Source: Ostreococcus lucimarinus CCE9901
Lineage: Eukaryota; Chlorophyta; Mamiellophyceae; Mamiellales; Bathycoccaceae
Length of the DNA stretch: 64,000 bases
Assembly (NCBI RefSeq): GCF_000092065.1
Contig: NC_009361.1
Span: 496,001 to 560,000 of the forward strand
Direction of reading: 5' to 3'
Shown: positions 34,646 through 43,863 of the stretch, one piece after another
How positions within the stretch are numbered: the first letter of the stretch is position 1
How the letters are laid out: every line of letters begins with the position of its first letter
Position numbers and translations under genes: made by a program
The notes under the pieces: model-generated
Seen by the model: only the letters and a program-made list of their open reading frames with translations
Database searches by the model: none
What the model was told of the DNA's origin: nothing

Positions 34646-36130
34646 CTAGGATGGTTTACGATCCATCAAGCCCCCACCCCACGCATCAGGAGACCAATCT
34701 GCGAGATTATCCGGCGGTACAAGAGTTCCCGCGCCTCCACCAATCAAACATCTCACCGCTTCGCTCTTCGTCACAGCGTAATGAAAGCGCGCGCTAAACC
34801 AATCCGCGAGGTGAGACTTCATCGTGTGTTTCGTCTCATCACAGGGTGCAGCGGCGTCTAACAAACGTTCTGTCGCTGCTTCCCACGTTAAACGATGGAT
34901 TTCATCATCCGTCATCGGTTTTGGCGTCGACGTTGTGACTTCTCTAATGCACTTTGCAAACTCATCCATATTGGAATACGTGCGACAATTTGGAAACGTG
35001 GCAAAGAACGCGTTGCTCGGATGTTCTGCGCACACGACGAATTTGCCCATCGCCAACGCCTCCGCGGACGTCGTCGCGACGACGTCAGACAGTGATGGAT
35101 TAATGAATACCTTGTAATCGAGAATTTTCTCATTCGCGTGATCCAGACGACCGAGCAAGCTCAGCGGCAGAGCCTTCTCAGCTACAGCTGCTTTCACGTC
35201 GGCAAAATCATCACCATCACCGTATACGTCCATTTCCAAGCGTTCTTTTGCACTTTTAGCGTACTTTTCGTTGAAATCGCCCACCACGTGCATCAACTCT
35301 GAGTATCCTTTCGCCCAAACGCACTTTCCGATGAAATACGCCCCGCGACTAAACGCCCCGCTGCCTTCCTTCTTGATTCGTTTCGCCTTCTCTCTACCAG
35401 CATCGATGAATCCATTTGACACACCGTGCACGTTTTGCGTGATCGACCGCGCAAACTCTTGTACCGCGTCCGACAATTTGATGACCTTGTGTGTGTGGCA
35501 TCGCGCCGTCAAATGATTAATCCAACGCAGTATCTGCTCCTTACGTTCACCATCCTCCTCTCGTCGCGCGTATTCCAAGTAATTTGTGTGAATGATTCCA
35601 ACCACATGCTTAAACCGCGACGTCCACCGCGCTCCGGGGTGATACCAGCACAAATGCTCCGGCTCCTCGAGTATCGCCACGTCTCTGCTCGCCTTCGGCA
35701 CGCGCAACGTGATATCCCCCACGGGCACGATGCTTCCCTTGTCCGTCGCGTACCTTCCCGGATACCACGCGATCAAAATTTTTGGCGCGAATCCCACGCG
35801 TTTTTTGGTCCAGTCCATGATGTACGCCTCTTGTTCGCTCGGCGTCTTGAACTCGACGCGCTTTGGGTAGACGATCCTCTGATCCTTTCTCGCCAACCAC
35901 GGTACTAAGAGCGTCACCTCGCGCGTGGTGTCTCCGTTCGCCAGATACACCGCTCGGAGCAACGGATTAACGCTCGTCCCCGTCATCCACGGCAGCGCGG
36001 CGGTGGTGACGATGACGAATTTACGTCCGGGCGCGCGCAGGTCCTTGGGGTTCGTTCGCGAGCGTTTCTTCGCTCGACGCTCGTTGAGATCGCCGAGCGA
36101 ACCGCGGCTGAACATGCGCTTGAGGACCAT
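34646..36130 (-). CDS. DGD2: Digalactosyldiacylglycerol synthase (DGD2-like GT4)
   Basis: The protein has 494 residues, near the size of the short DGD2 type, without the long N-terminal extension of DGD1. Diagnostic blocks are VTTAALPWMTGTSVNPLLRA, ILEEPEHLCWYHPGARW, HVVGIIHTNYLEYARRE, and the donor-site segment INPSLSDVVATTSAEALAMG with Glu in the TSAEAL motif. It adds galactose from UDP-galactose to MGDG, making the bilayer lipid DGDG at the plastid envelope. It converges on the ABC gene with only 20 bases between stops. Confidence 0.93.
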   Translation of the reverse strand: MVLKRMFSRGSLGDLNERRAKKRSRTNPKDLRAPGRKFVIVTTAALPWMTGTSVNPLLRAVYLANGDTTREVTLLVPWLARKDQRIVYPKRVEFKTPSEQEAYIMDWTKKRVGFAPKILIAWYPGRYATDKGSIVPVGDITLRVPKASRDVAILEEPEHLCWYHPGARWTSRFKHVVGIIHTNYLEYARREEDGERKEQILRWINHLTARCHTHKVIKLSDAVQEFARSITQNVHGVSNGFIDAGREKAKRIKKEGSGAFSRGAYFIGKCVWAKGYSELMHVVGDFNEKYAKSAKERLEMDVYGDGDDFADVKAAVAEKALPLSLLGRLDHANEKILDYKVFINPSLSDVVATTSAEALAMGKFVVCAEHPSNAFFATFPNCRTYSNMDEFAKCIREVTTSTPKPMTDDEIHRLTWEAATERLLDAAAPCDETKHTMKSHLADWFSARFHYAVTKSEAVRCLIGGGAGTLVPPDNLADWSPDAWGGGLMDRKPS

Positions 36131-36351
36131 TTTTATGCGCGTTCGTATTCCGCGCGCGCGCGCGCGATCGGGTCGCGCGCGGTAGAATGACGACCGACCG
36201 CTCCAACTGTCTTTCGAAACGCGAGTCGGCGAGTCAGACGCGGACGCGAGCGGGACGCCAGCGAGTGGTTTACAGTGTAAGCGGTTACACAGCGATTACA
36301 TCGTCGAGCTAAGGTGAGTTGTCATACTCGCGGGCTAGTGCGATGGAGCGA

Positions 36352-38283
36352 TCACGGGGGGAGCTGCTGCCAGGCGTGGGTGAGCCACTTGGTGACCTCG
36401 TTCGCCAACGCCTGCTCGCGAATCGATTTTTGTCGCGCGCGGTCTGGGTGAAACTTTAACATCGCCTGGCGGTAGCTCTTTTGGAGCAAACGCTTGGTTG
36501 ATCGACCGTGTTGGTCGATGCTCACGCCGCAGCGGTAGAGGAACAGACGGAGGTCCGCGTGCATGGCCCAGATGGAGACTTGATGGACGGCTGCACGTTT
36601 GGCGTGATCCTCCTCTTCGCTCGCCTTCTTTGCTCTTTGTTTCGCTTCGACCGCCGCACGCTCTTCATCGCGCTTACGCTTCTTCTCGTTGAAGGCGGCT
36701 TGACCGGTGTCGCGCTTTTTCGTGAGCGCGTTGACGTAATCCTCTCGTTCGACGAGTGTCGAGACGTCGATACCCACATCCGTCGCGCACCTTCGCAGGT
36801 CCTTGATAGACATTTTCGTGGGATCAACACTGAGCAAAGTGTCCCATGCCTCGCACTCCGCATCAAAACGACTTTTCGTCGCCGCACTCGCGGTCGGTTC
36901 CTCAGGTTTTTGTCTCTGCTTCGACATCGGCGACGCCGCCGGCGACGCTGAGGCGTCGGCGCCTGTTCGCAATCCCTCGCACCGTTCCACTGTGCGGTGA
37001 AACAGTTTCAACGCATGTTGATACGAACTACGCGCTGCGGCGGCGGCGAATTGACTTTGCTGGTACTTCCCCGCGACCATTTGCAAGTTATCTTTGTGCC
37101 ATTGGCGGAGCGCGTAATCTGCTCCTCCGCGCATCGTGCGTTGGAAATCGAGCTGGCACTGCGCGAGTGTTTGTCGCATCGCCACCTCCGTGTTCAGCGC
37201 GGAGACGAGTTGTCTATGCGCTTGTTTCAGCGCAGTTCTCGCGTTTTGCAACTCCGTAGGATCGTCGGGTAATCCCTCCGGTGGACACGGCGGTATTCGC
37301 GCCGCCTCCGCTTGTTGGCGAGCCTCCTCGCGTCCCTGTTGCCCCCCCCACATGGACGGCTCTTCGCGGCGAGGCGGTTCGGCGTAGTCGTGCGGACACG
37401 TCTCCGCTTCGCGCGGAGGAAGGTTCGGCTTACCGTACCCTCGGGCTCGAGCCCAATTGATCGGGCAGTCCTTGTTCGATCGCGACTGTCTCGCCGCCTG
37501 CGAAGACGACGCCGTCGCCGGGCTCCCCTCTTCGCGTCGCCGCTTAGCGTGCGTCCAATCGTCATTCTCTACCTCGATGACATCGTCTTCTACCTCGTCG
37601 CCGTCTTCGTCGTCGACGTTCTCGTCCTTTGCGCTCGCCTCGGGCGCGCTCGCCTTTCTCGCGTTCCTCGCGCTTCGCCTCGTTCCCTCGCTCGTCGTCG
37701 TCGTCGTCGTCGACGACGGCGACGTCTTCCCGTGCACGCTACTCTCACGTCGCGTCTTTCTCGTCGCCGCCGCCGCCGCCTCCTCCGCTCGTTCGTTCGC
37801 CCCGTCTTCTCGCCGCCGTCTCGGCGTCCCGCTCGCGTCCTCCTCGCTCGCGATATCGATCACCTCCGCCGCTCCGCGTCCTCCTCCCGCCCCTTTCGCG
37901 CCGTCGTCCTCGCCTCCGCCGTCCCCGACGTCCAACACGTACCCGAACCTCGTCCCTCGCGCCTTGCTCCACGCGAAAAACAGCACCTCGCCTCGCTTCA
38001 GAAACGCCTTCGCCCGCGGCTTCAGCATCCGCAGCGCGCCGAATTTATCCTGCACGAACACCTCGCTCGCCGCCGTCCTGAGCTCGATCGCGCACTCCGG
38101 CGTCGTCACCAGCGCGACGGTCACGATGTGTCTCGGCAGCGTCGGGTCCGCGAATCCCAGCGCGCGCGCGTCGTTCAGTAATTCTTTCGGCGTCCCGAGA
38201 GGGTCGATGTCGATCCTCTTCGCCCCGCGCGGCGCCTGCACCGGTCGCAGGCTCGCGCGCGTCGCATCGCTCGTCGCGCGCAT
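36352..38283 (-). CDS. Large protein with C-terminal J-domain-like module
   Basis: The protein has 643 residues. The end is J-like: LRLFLYRCGVSID, KRLLQKSYRQAMLKFHPDRA with an intact HPD. A SAP-like helix pair precedes it (MSIKDLRRCATDVGIDVSTL), then a charged coil (KKRKRDEERAAVEAKQRAK). The N-terminal 110 residues form a compact domain (GYVLDVGDGGGEDD ends it) that I do not recognise. Residues 130-300 are acidic and Ser/Thr-rich, with basic patches. J domains stimulate Hsp70; placement at the extreme C-terminus recalls auxilin-type proteins, but there is no clathrin-box evidence. Function unknown, perhaps nuclear. Confidence 0.72.
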   Translation of the reverse strand: MRATSDATRASLRPVQAPRGAKRIDIDPLGTPKELLNDARALGFADPTLPRHIVTVALVTTPECAIELRTAASEVFVQDKFGALRMLKPRAKAFLKRGEVLFFAWSKARGTRFGYVLDVGDGGGEDDGAKGAGGGRGAAEVIDIASEEDASGTPRRRREDGANERAEEAAAAATRKTRRESSVHGKTSPSSTTTTTTSEGTRRSARNARKASAPEASAKDENVDDEDGDEVEDDVIEVENDDWTHAKRRREEGSPATASSSQAARQSRSNKDCPINWARARGYGKPNLPPREAETCPHDYAEPPRREEPSMWGGQQGREEARQQAEAARIPPCPPEGLPDDPTELQNARTALKQAHRQLVSALNTEVAMRQTLAQCQLDFQRTMRGGADYALRQWHKDNLQMVAGKYQQSQFAAAAARSSYQHALKLFHRTVERCEGLRTGADASASPAASPMSKQRQKPEEPTASAATKSRFDAECEAWDTLLSVDPTKMSIKDLRRCATDVGIDVSTLVEREDYVNALTKKRDTGQAAFNEKKRKRDEERAAVEAKQRAKKASEEEDHAKRAAVHQVSIWAMHADLRLFLYRCGVSIDQHGRSTKRLLQKSYRQAMLKFHPDRARQKSIREQALANEVTKWLTHAWQQLPP

Positions 38284-38393
38284 CGCGCGCTATCGCGCCA
38301 TCGCGTCGCGCCGCGCGCGCGTCGAGGTGTGCGGCGCGCCGGCGCGGAAAAGCGCCGCATTGCGGGACGCGCGTCGCATCGAATTCGTCGTCG

Positions 38394-39752
38394 ATGATGT
38401 CTTCGGCGCGCGCGCCTCGCGCGGGCGCGCGCGCGACGGGCCGCGGACGACGCGCGCGCGCGACGGCGGCGACGGCGGCGCGGCGCGCGACGTCCGCGGC
38501 GGCGCGCGGCGCGACGGGACGACGCGCGATCGGATCGGTGACGCGCGCGTCGGCGGCGGCGACGCGCGACGCGACGGCGGACTCGCGCGTGCCGGTGACG
38601 ATCCTCACCGGGTTCCTCGGCAGCGGGAAGACGACGCTGCTGAATCACGTGCTGAAGGCGGAACACGGGAAACGAATCGTGGTGATCGAGAATGAATTCG
38701 GCGAGGTGGACATCGACGGCGAACTCGTGGCGTTTCGCGAGAGCGGGGACGAGGACATCATGCTGCTGAACAACGGATGCCTGTGCTGCACGGTGAGGAG
38801 TGATTTGGTGGAGATGCTGATGAGACTGGTGAAGGAGAAGAAGGGAATGTTCGATCACATTCTCATCGAGACGACGGGGTTGGCGAACCCGGCGCCGATT
38901 ATTCAGACGTTTTATTTGGAGCCGGCGCTGTTGGATTCGTTGAGGTTGGACGGGGTCGTCACGCTCGTCGACGCGAAGCACGCGGAGCTGCATTTGGATG
39001 AAGTGAAACCGGCGGGGGTGGTGAACGAATCGCTGGAGCAGGTGGCGTTCGCGGATCGAATCGTCTTGAATAAGACTGATTTGGTGACGGACGCGCAAGC
39101 CAACGCGTTGGAGTATCGGTTACGGACGATTAACGACTTGGCGAAGATCGGTCGAGCGTCGATGGCTAAGGTAGATTTGGACTTCGTGCTCGGCGTCGGT
39201 GGGTTCGATTTAGAGCGCGTGCAAGATCAAGTCTTACCCGACGAACCGAAAAAGACAGAGGCGCATGATCACGGCCACTCGCACGCCGCCGGCGAGGAAT
39301 CGTGCGAAAAGTGCGATCACGACGACGGCCACAGCCACTCGCACGGCGAAGAGCATTCCCACTCACACGCGCACTCTCACGGTGTCGAAGCGGACGCCGA
39401 TTGCGAGGTTTGCGGTGAACACGGCCATTCGCACTCGCACCACGTGCACGACGACGCCGTCGGAAGCGTCTCCCTCTCCCTCGACGGTGACCTCGATCTC
39501 GATCTCGTCAACGATTGGCTCGGTTTACTCTTAAACGAGCGTTGGGAAGACTTATACCGCATGAAGGGCGTCCTCGCCATTCAAGGTTGCGACGAGCGTT
39601 ACGTCTTCCAGGGCGTCCACGCGTTATTCGAGGGCATGCCCGACCGCGCGTGGAAAGCCGACGAGACGCGTTCGTCCAAGCTCGTCTTCATCGGCAAAGA
39701 TCTCGACCGCGCCGAGTTACAGCGCGACTTCGAGGCGTGTCTCAGCCGTTAA
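38394..39752 (+). CDS. CobW/COG0523 GTP-dependent metal chaperone with His-rich insert
   Basis: The protein has 452 residues. The basic N-terminal 60 look like a transit peptide. The GTPase core has Walker A VTILTGFLGSGKTTLLNHVL, the switch VIENEFGEVDIDG, the metal-binding CxCC in NNGCLCCTVR, ETTGLANPAPI and LNKTDL. Between about 285 and 350 there is a His/Asp-rich loop (HDHGHSHAAGEE, HSHSHAHSHG) with extra Cys pairs CEKC and CEVC. The C-terminal CobW domain ends FIGKDLDRAELQRDFEACL. COG0523 proteins deliver zinc, cobalt or other metals. The His and Cys insert suggests a zinc-binding buffer. Confidence 0.92.
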   Translation: MMSSARAPRAGARATGRGRRARATAATAARRATSAAARGATGRRAIGSVTRASAAATRDATADSRVPVTILTGFLGSGKTTLLNHVLKAEHGKRIVVIENEFGEVDIDGELVAFRESGDEDIMLLNNGCLCCTVRSDLVEMLMRLVKEKKGMFDHILIETTGLANPAPIIQTFYLEPALLDSLRLDGVVTLVDAKHAELHLDEVKPAGVVNESLEQVAFADRIVLNKTDLVTDAQANALEYRLRTINDLAKIGRASMAKVDLDFVLGVGGFDLERVQDQVLPDEPKKTEAHDHGHSHAAGEESCEKCDHDDGHSHSHGEEHSHSHAHSHGVEADADCEVCGEHGHSHSHHVHDDAVGSVSLSLDGDLDLDLVNDWLGLLLNERWEDLYRMKGVLAIQGCDERYVFQGVHALFEGMPDRAWKADETRSSKLVFIGKDLDRAELQRDFEACLSR

Positions 39753-39881
39753 TCCCACATTTTTTCCCACCGCCTCGCATCGCGCGCTCGTTCATTTATA
39801 ATATCCATCCGAGACGCCCGCGCGCTCGCGCTCGCCCGCGCGATCGATCCAACATCCGTCGTCATTCTCAGACTCCAGACC

Positions 39882-41048
39882 ATGTTCGCCTCGCGCGCGC
39901 GCTCGATCGCGCGCGCGTTCACCCGCGCGCGCGCGCTCATCGCGCTCGCGTGCGTCGCGCGCGTCGCGCTCGCGCGCGCCGACGAAACGGCGCAAGATGT
40001 CGACGCGCACGCGACGTGGCTCCGACGCGAATTGCCGCGGTATCGCGCGCGCGCGGCGTCGTGCGTCGCGTGCCAGCGCGTGCTCGCGCACTTTGACGAA
40101 CACCTCGTGCTCGCGCTTCAAGACATCACGAACGCGGAGCGACGGAAGGCGACGAGCGCGACGGGGGAAAGGCGATTCGACGCGGCGCGGTACGGCGCGT
40201 ACGAGAGCGTCATCGAAGAGGCGGTGCCGCGAGCGTGCGCGACGACGAGCGTGGCGTTGAATCGAACGCTGCGCGTCGCGTGCGAGAGGATGATCGAAAG
40301 AAGCGAGGATGAGGTGGTGAAGTTGTATTACGAGGTCGGGAAGGCTATGGAAAGAGGAGAGAAGGAAGCGGATTTGGGGGAGGCGCTGTGCGGGGCGAAC
40401 GGCGCGATGGGCGGCGCGTGCGAGGACGCGGAGACGGCGGCGTGGACGGTGTCGGAGTTGGAGGCGCTGGAGACGGCGGCGATGAAGGTTTCGAGGGAAG
40501 ACTTGAATCCGTGGGACACCGCGCCGGGACACGAGGGCGAGTTCCTGAGCGAGCCCGAGTACGCGGCGCCGAAGAAGGGGGAGGTGGCCAGAATCGTTGC
40601 GTCGGATTTTTATAAGCGCATCATTTTGGAGAGAGACATCGACGCGGTGGTGTACTTTTCGTATCCGACGAAGGCCAAGGAGTTTCACGAGGCGTATGAG
40701 CAGACGCACGCGCTTCTCGCCGAAGTCCTGGAGGATGCGAAAGATTTGATCATCGCCCAAATAGACGTCGAGAAGAACGACGTGCCACCTCCGTACGCCG
40801 ACATGGCGACGACGCCGTGCGTGCTGTTGTACCGGGCGAAAAAGAAGGAGAACCCGAGATGGGTCCCCTTGCGCACGGAGGCGGGAGAGTACATCACGGG
40901 CGAGTCTGCGCCCACACTCGCAGACGTGTTGACCATGGTGAGCAAGAACGCAAAAACAAAGAAGACAAAACGCGAAGCCGACAAAGCCTTGGTCGAGGCC
41001 TCGGCGGAGGAATTGCACTCGAATCGCGCGAAGGATGATGAACTGTAG
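39882..41048 (+). CDS. ER-lumenal protein: canopy/saposin-like domain plus thioredoxin-like domain, DDEL end
   Basis: The protein has 388 residues. A signal peptide covers 1-32 (ALIALACVARVALARA). Residues 55-185 have a Cys pattern (ASCVACQRVLAHF, VPRACATTSVALN, RVACERMIE, EALCGANGAMGGACED) like canopy/DUF3456 saposin-fold proteins. From about 230, VARIVASDFYKRIILERDID and VVYFSYPTKAKEFHEAYEQT, LIIAQIDVEKNDVPPPY, TTPCVLLYRA form a thioredoxin-like domain that lacks CxxC. The C-terminus KDDEL resembles an ER-retrieval signal. An ER folding factor or co-chaperone is inferred; both domain calls are by pattern only. Confidence 0.68.
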   Translation: MFASRARSIARAFTRARALIALACVARVALARADETAQDVDAHATWLRRELPRYRARAASCVACQRVLAHFDEHLVLALQDITNAERRKATSATGERRFDAARYGAYESVIEEAVPRACATTSVALNRTLRVACERMIERSEDEVVKLYYEVGKAMERGEKEADLGEALCGANGAMGGACEDAETAAWTVSELEALETAAMKVSREDLNPWDTAPGHEGEFLSEPEYAAPKKGEVARIVASDFYKRIILERDIDAVVYFSYPTKAKEFHEAYEQTHALLAEVLEDAKDLIIAQIDVEKNDVPPPYADMATTPCVLLYRAKKKENPRWVPLRTEAGEYITGESAPTLADVLTMVSKNAKTKKTKREADKALVEASAEELHSNRAKDDEL

Positions 41049-41402
41049 AACTGTATTTTAATTGCATACATGTGCTGGCGGTGTGTAGCCGCGTTCAAGC
41101 AAGAACGGTAGGATGAACTCGCAAAACGTGTTCCATGTCGTGGAAGTCGAAATCGATTGTCCGCGCGAGATTCCCGTCGTGTCGGCAGCGTACGTGATGG
41201 AAGATTCGACCAACGCACGTCTTGGCTCGTTGGTCGCCGCGTGTGCGAGCGTGCAAAGCGCACAAATTACGGCGAGTCTTAATTGCAATTGCGTGGACAT
41301 GAAACGCGCGCGTGGAATTGAGACCTGGCCTCGGCGCCCCAAACATTCACATGACGTTCGTTTGCGCGATAGTTTGGATCAATTGACAAATTATTTTAAT
41401 GT
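41049..41402. other. Gap between convergent genes with two competing small ORFs
   Basis: This 354-base gap is unusually long for a convergent pair here. On the plus strand an ATG at 41113 opens 97 residues to 41406 (MNSQNVFHVVEVEIDC start). On the minus strand an ATG at 41300 opens 80 residues to 41058, with a signal-peptide-like start (LRLAVICALCTLAHA). I recognise neither. They cannot both be ordinary genes, and both could be chance frames inside the two 3' UTRs. Confidence 0.3.
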
Positions 41403-43731
41403 TTAAACAAGCGCCGATGCACGGCACTGCGCGTGCGCGTTTAATGCAGTTTGAGCCTGCTCAACCTCGGCTCGTGAACGAACGCTATGTGCCCATTCGG
41501 TGACGGAAGTCGCCGCTTTCGTACCCTCCGCGGCGCTCGCAAGCGACTTCGCCGCGTGCATCAATTCTCCGTTTGCTAAGTGAGTTTCCGCCTTGGCGAT
41601 GGCGCCTTCAATACCCTGCGCGCCTTCGTCGGATGTATCCTTCACGCGAAGCAGTGAAGCGGCGTACGCTAAACCGTGCGCTAACATACCGCCACCGTCT
41701 TGCGGAACCAACGACAACTTTCTCGCCGTGTCCCGAACGCGTTCCAGCTGTTCCGCCAATTGCAAGCGCGTGGGAACGCCTCGCTTTGCCATATCTTGAT
41801 CCAAGCCTTGAATGATGGTGGCGATGAACGGATCCTTTTTTGCGCACGTGTTGAGCAGCGCTAGTGCGTCTTCGAAGGCTTCGCCGTTCTCCACGCGAGA
41901 TCCGAAATCCATGACGGCGAGCTCAAAGCTTTGCACTGCGTGCGCTCGCTCGAGCGCTTCGCGGCGCTTCGTCAGCACTTGTCTCAAAGCTCCCATGCGG
42001 ATGCGCTCTTCATCTAGCGCCTTGATTCGCTCGATGCGTTCAGCGACCAGAAAGTCTGCGTGCTCTGCTTTCAATTTTTTCTCTTGCGTCTTCAGAGCGC
42101 GTTCTTTATCGACGACGGCGCGCTCCTTTTCTCTTTCGAGTTGACGAGAGGCGTCCTCGGCGCGCTGCTCCAAGACGTTGATCGCAGCGATGAGCTCGTC
42201 CGTAACCGATCGCTCGGCACTGACGACAGTTTCGAAGTTTTGAACCATCGACGAGGATAACTCGCTGAAAATTTTCATGTCGGATTCGGATTGAACCTTC
42301 ATGCCGTCCCTTAACGCCGCCTTTTCGTCGTCGCTCAGAGTTTCTCCGAGTGTTTTGACGGCTTCTTCGAGCAGCCGCGCCGCGCTCAGAGATTTCGAAG
42401 CGTTCATAATGCTGACATTTTCTCGCGCGGGCGGTTTCGGTACGTTCACTTTCGCGAGCACTTCAGGTTCCTTTTGATCCGGTTCGTCTTGCGGCACCTG
42501 CGAGCGAAAGACGCGCCGTCAGTACGAGTAAATCTTCGAGTTAATTGCGAATGAAAGATGTCGGCTGGCTCACAGGAACGAGGCGAGGTAAAGCCACGAG
42601 CCTTAGAACTCCAGCGGCGCTTGACGCGCGGTTTGCATGCGTGCGCGCCAAGCTAGCATTTAATGTTGGCCCTTGATAGGTCCGGCGCGGCACCGAGAAG
42701 CCGCGACAGATGAGTATAAGGCCCCGAGAATAAGCGTCACAAAAATACGAAATGTTGCGTACCTCTACGTTGGCGAGGAAGTCCGCGGTCGCGCTGAACG
42801 CGTCCGACAGTTCATCTTTCGCCGTTTCTTTGCCATCCTTCTTCGACTCGGTTGTGGCTTTCTTCGAGTTCGTCAACTCTTTCGCGTCGGGCTGCTTGAC
42901 GATTTCGATTTGCACCTCGACGTCTTTCCGCGCCGCCGCCGCCTTTGGTTTCGCCCGTCGCGGCGGCGGAGGCCTATCTTCCTCGTCCACGACGCTCATG
43001 GAATACGCTAAAAGCGCCGCGATCCCAGCACCGGCGGCGGCTAGAAGCGCCGTGCGATTCGACCCGCTTTCCTCCGTCGGCGTCGCGTTCGCCGCCGCGG
43101 GCGGCGCCGTCGCCGCCGCGCCCGCCGGCTTCGATAACGGCTCCCTCAACACCGTCCCTTTCGTCGCCATCGACTTCGCCTCCGCCAACACCGATTCATG
43201 CAGCGGAAACGTCGCCGCCTTCGCGTGCGGCATCACCCTATTGCCGCTCGTCGGCGGCGGCGCCGCCGTCGCCCGCGCCCGCGCCGTCGCCCGCGCCGCC
43301 GCCGTCGCGTCCCCCATCGTCGCCTTATACGTCCTCGGATCCCCCAACACCGATTCATGCAGCGGAAATTTCTTCGCCGCCGCGTGCGGCACCGCGCGAA
43401 TCTTCCCGATCGGCGGTTTCTTCTTCCTCGACGTCTTCGCCTTCGCCGGCGCCGCGCGCGCCGTCCCCGTCCCCGTCTTCGCCTTCGCCCGCCCCTTTCC
43501 ACCGCCCCTCGCCGTCGCCGTCGCCGCGCCATCCCCCGACGTCGACTTCGTCGTCGTTTTCGTCGTTTTCGTCGCGTATCCGCGTCCGAGCGCGTCCGCG
43601 CGCGCCGCGCGCGTCGCCGACGCCGCGATCCACGCCCGCGCGGTCGTCCCCACGGACGCGCTCGCGCCGCTCCCTCGCGCCGCCATCGCGTCGAGCGCCG
43701 CCGCGCACGCGCGCGCGCGACGCGTCGTCAT
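41403..43731 (-). CDS. MIC60: MIC60/mitofilin, inner-membrane organising protein, two exons
   Basis: Exon 1 is 42763-43731 and exon 2 is 41403-42497, spliced in phase 0 to 687 residues. The N-terminus is a basic presequence with RGYATKTTKTT. One membrane helix lies near 230-250 (ALLAAAGAGIAALLAYSMSV). A coiled coil follows (EREKERAVVDKERALKTQEK), then the mitofilin C-terminal domain (HAVQSFELAVMDFGSRVENG, GVPTRLQLAEQLERVRD). MIC60 builds crista junctions in the MICOS complex. Two near-identical segments before the membrane helix share PHA and FPLHESVL. The splice removes a 265-nt intron that has stops in this frame. Confidence 0.82.
42498..42762 (-). other. Inferred 265-nt intron in MIC60
   Basis: On the minus strand it begins GTACGC after GAG and ends TTTCGCTCGCAG, with TACTGACGG about 30 bases before the acceptor. 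The frame runs to a stop inside it, and base composition is nearer 50 percent GC than the flanks. Splicing is phase 0 and joins the two halves of MIC60. Confidence 0.8.
43186..43368 (-). repeat. Duplicated coding segment in MIC60 (FPLHESVL motif)
   Basis: A 24-base block beginning CAACACCGATTCATGCAGCG occurs at 43186-43209 and again at 43345-43368, spaced 159 bases or 53 codons. Both encode the same Phe-Pro-Leu-His-Glu-Ser-Val-Leu peptide on the minus strand, each preceded by a Pro-His-Ala segment. The in-frame spacing points to duplication of about 53 residues. Confidence 0.85.
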
Positions 43732-43863
43732 CCCGCGCGCGCGCTCGGGCGTCCGCGCGCGCGACGACGCGATGCGCGACGCGCTGTGCCGTCGCGCGCG
43801 CGACGACGCGCGTCGCCGTCACTTCCGCGCGCGACCCGACGTCGCGCCGGCGACGCGCGCGCG

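Noticed and set aside
38175-39098. 307-codon minus-strand frame opposite the CobW gene
   Set aside because: Arg/His/Gln-rich translation with no domain; the plus strand encodes a clear CobW GTPase.
43198-43863. Upstream extension of the RbfA frame
   Set aside because: It is antisense to MIC60 exon 1 and translates to arginine repeats; the transit peptide starts naturally at 43864.
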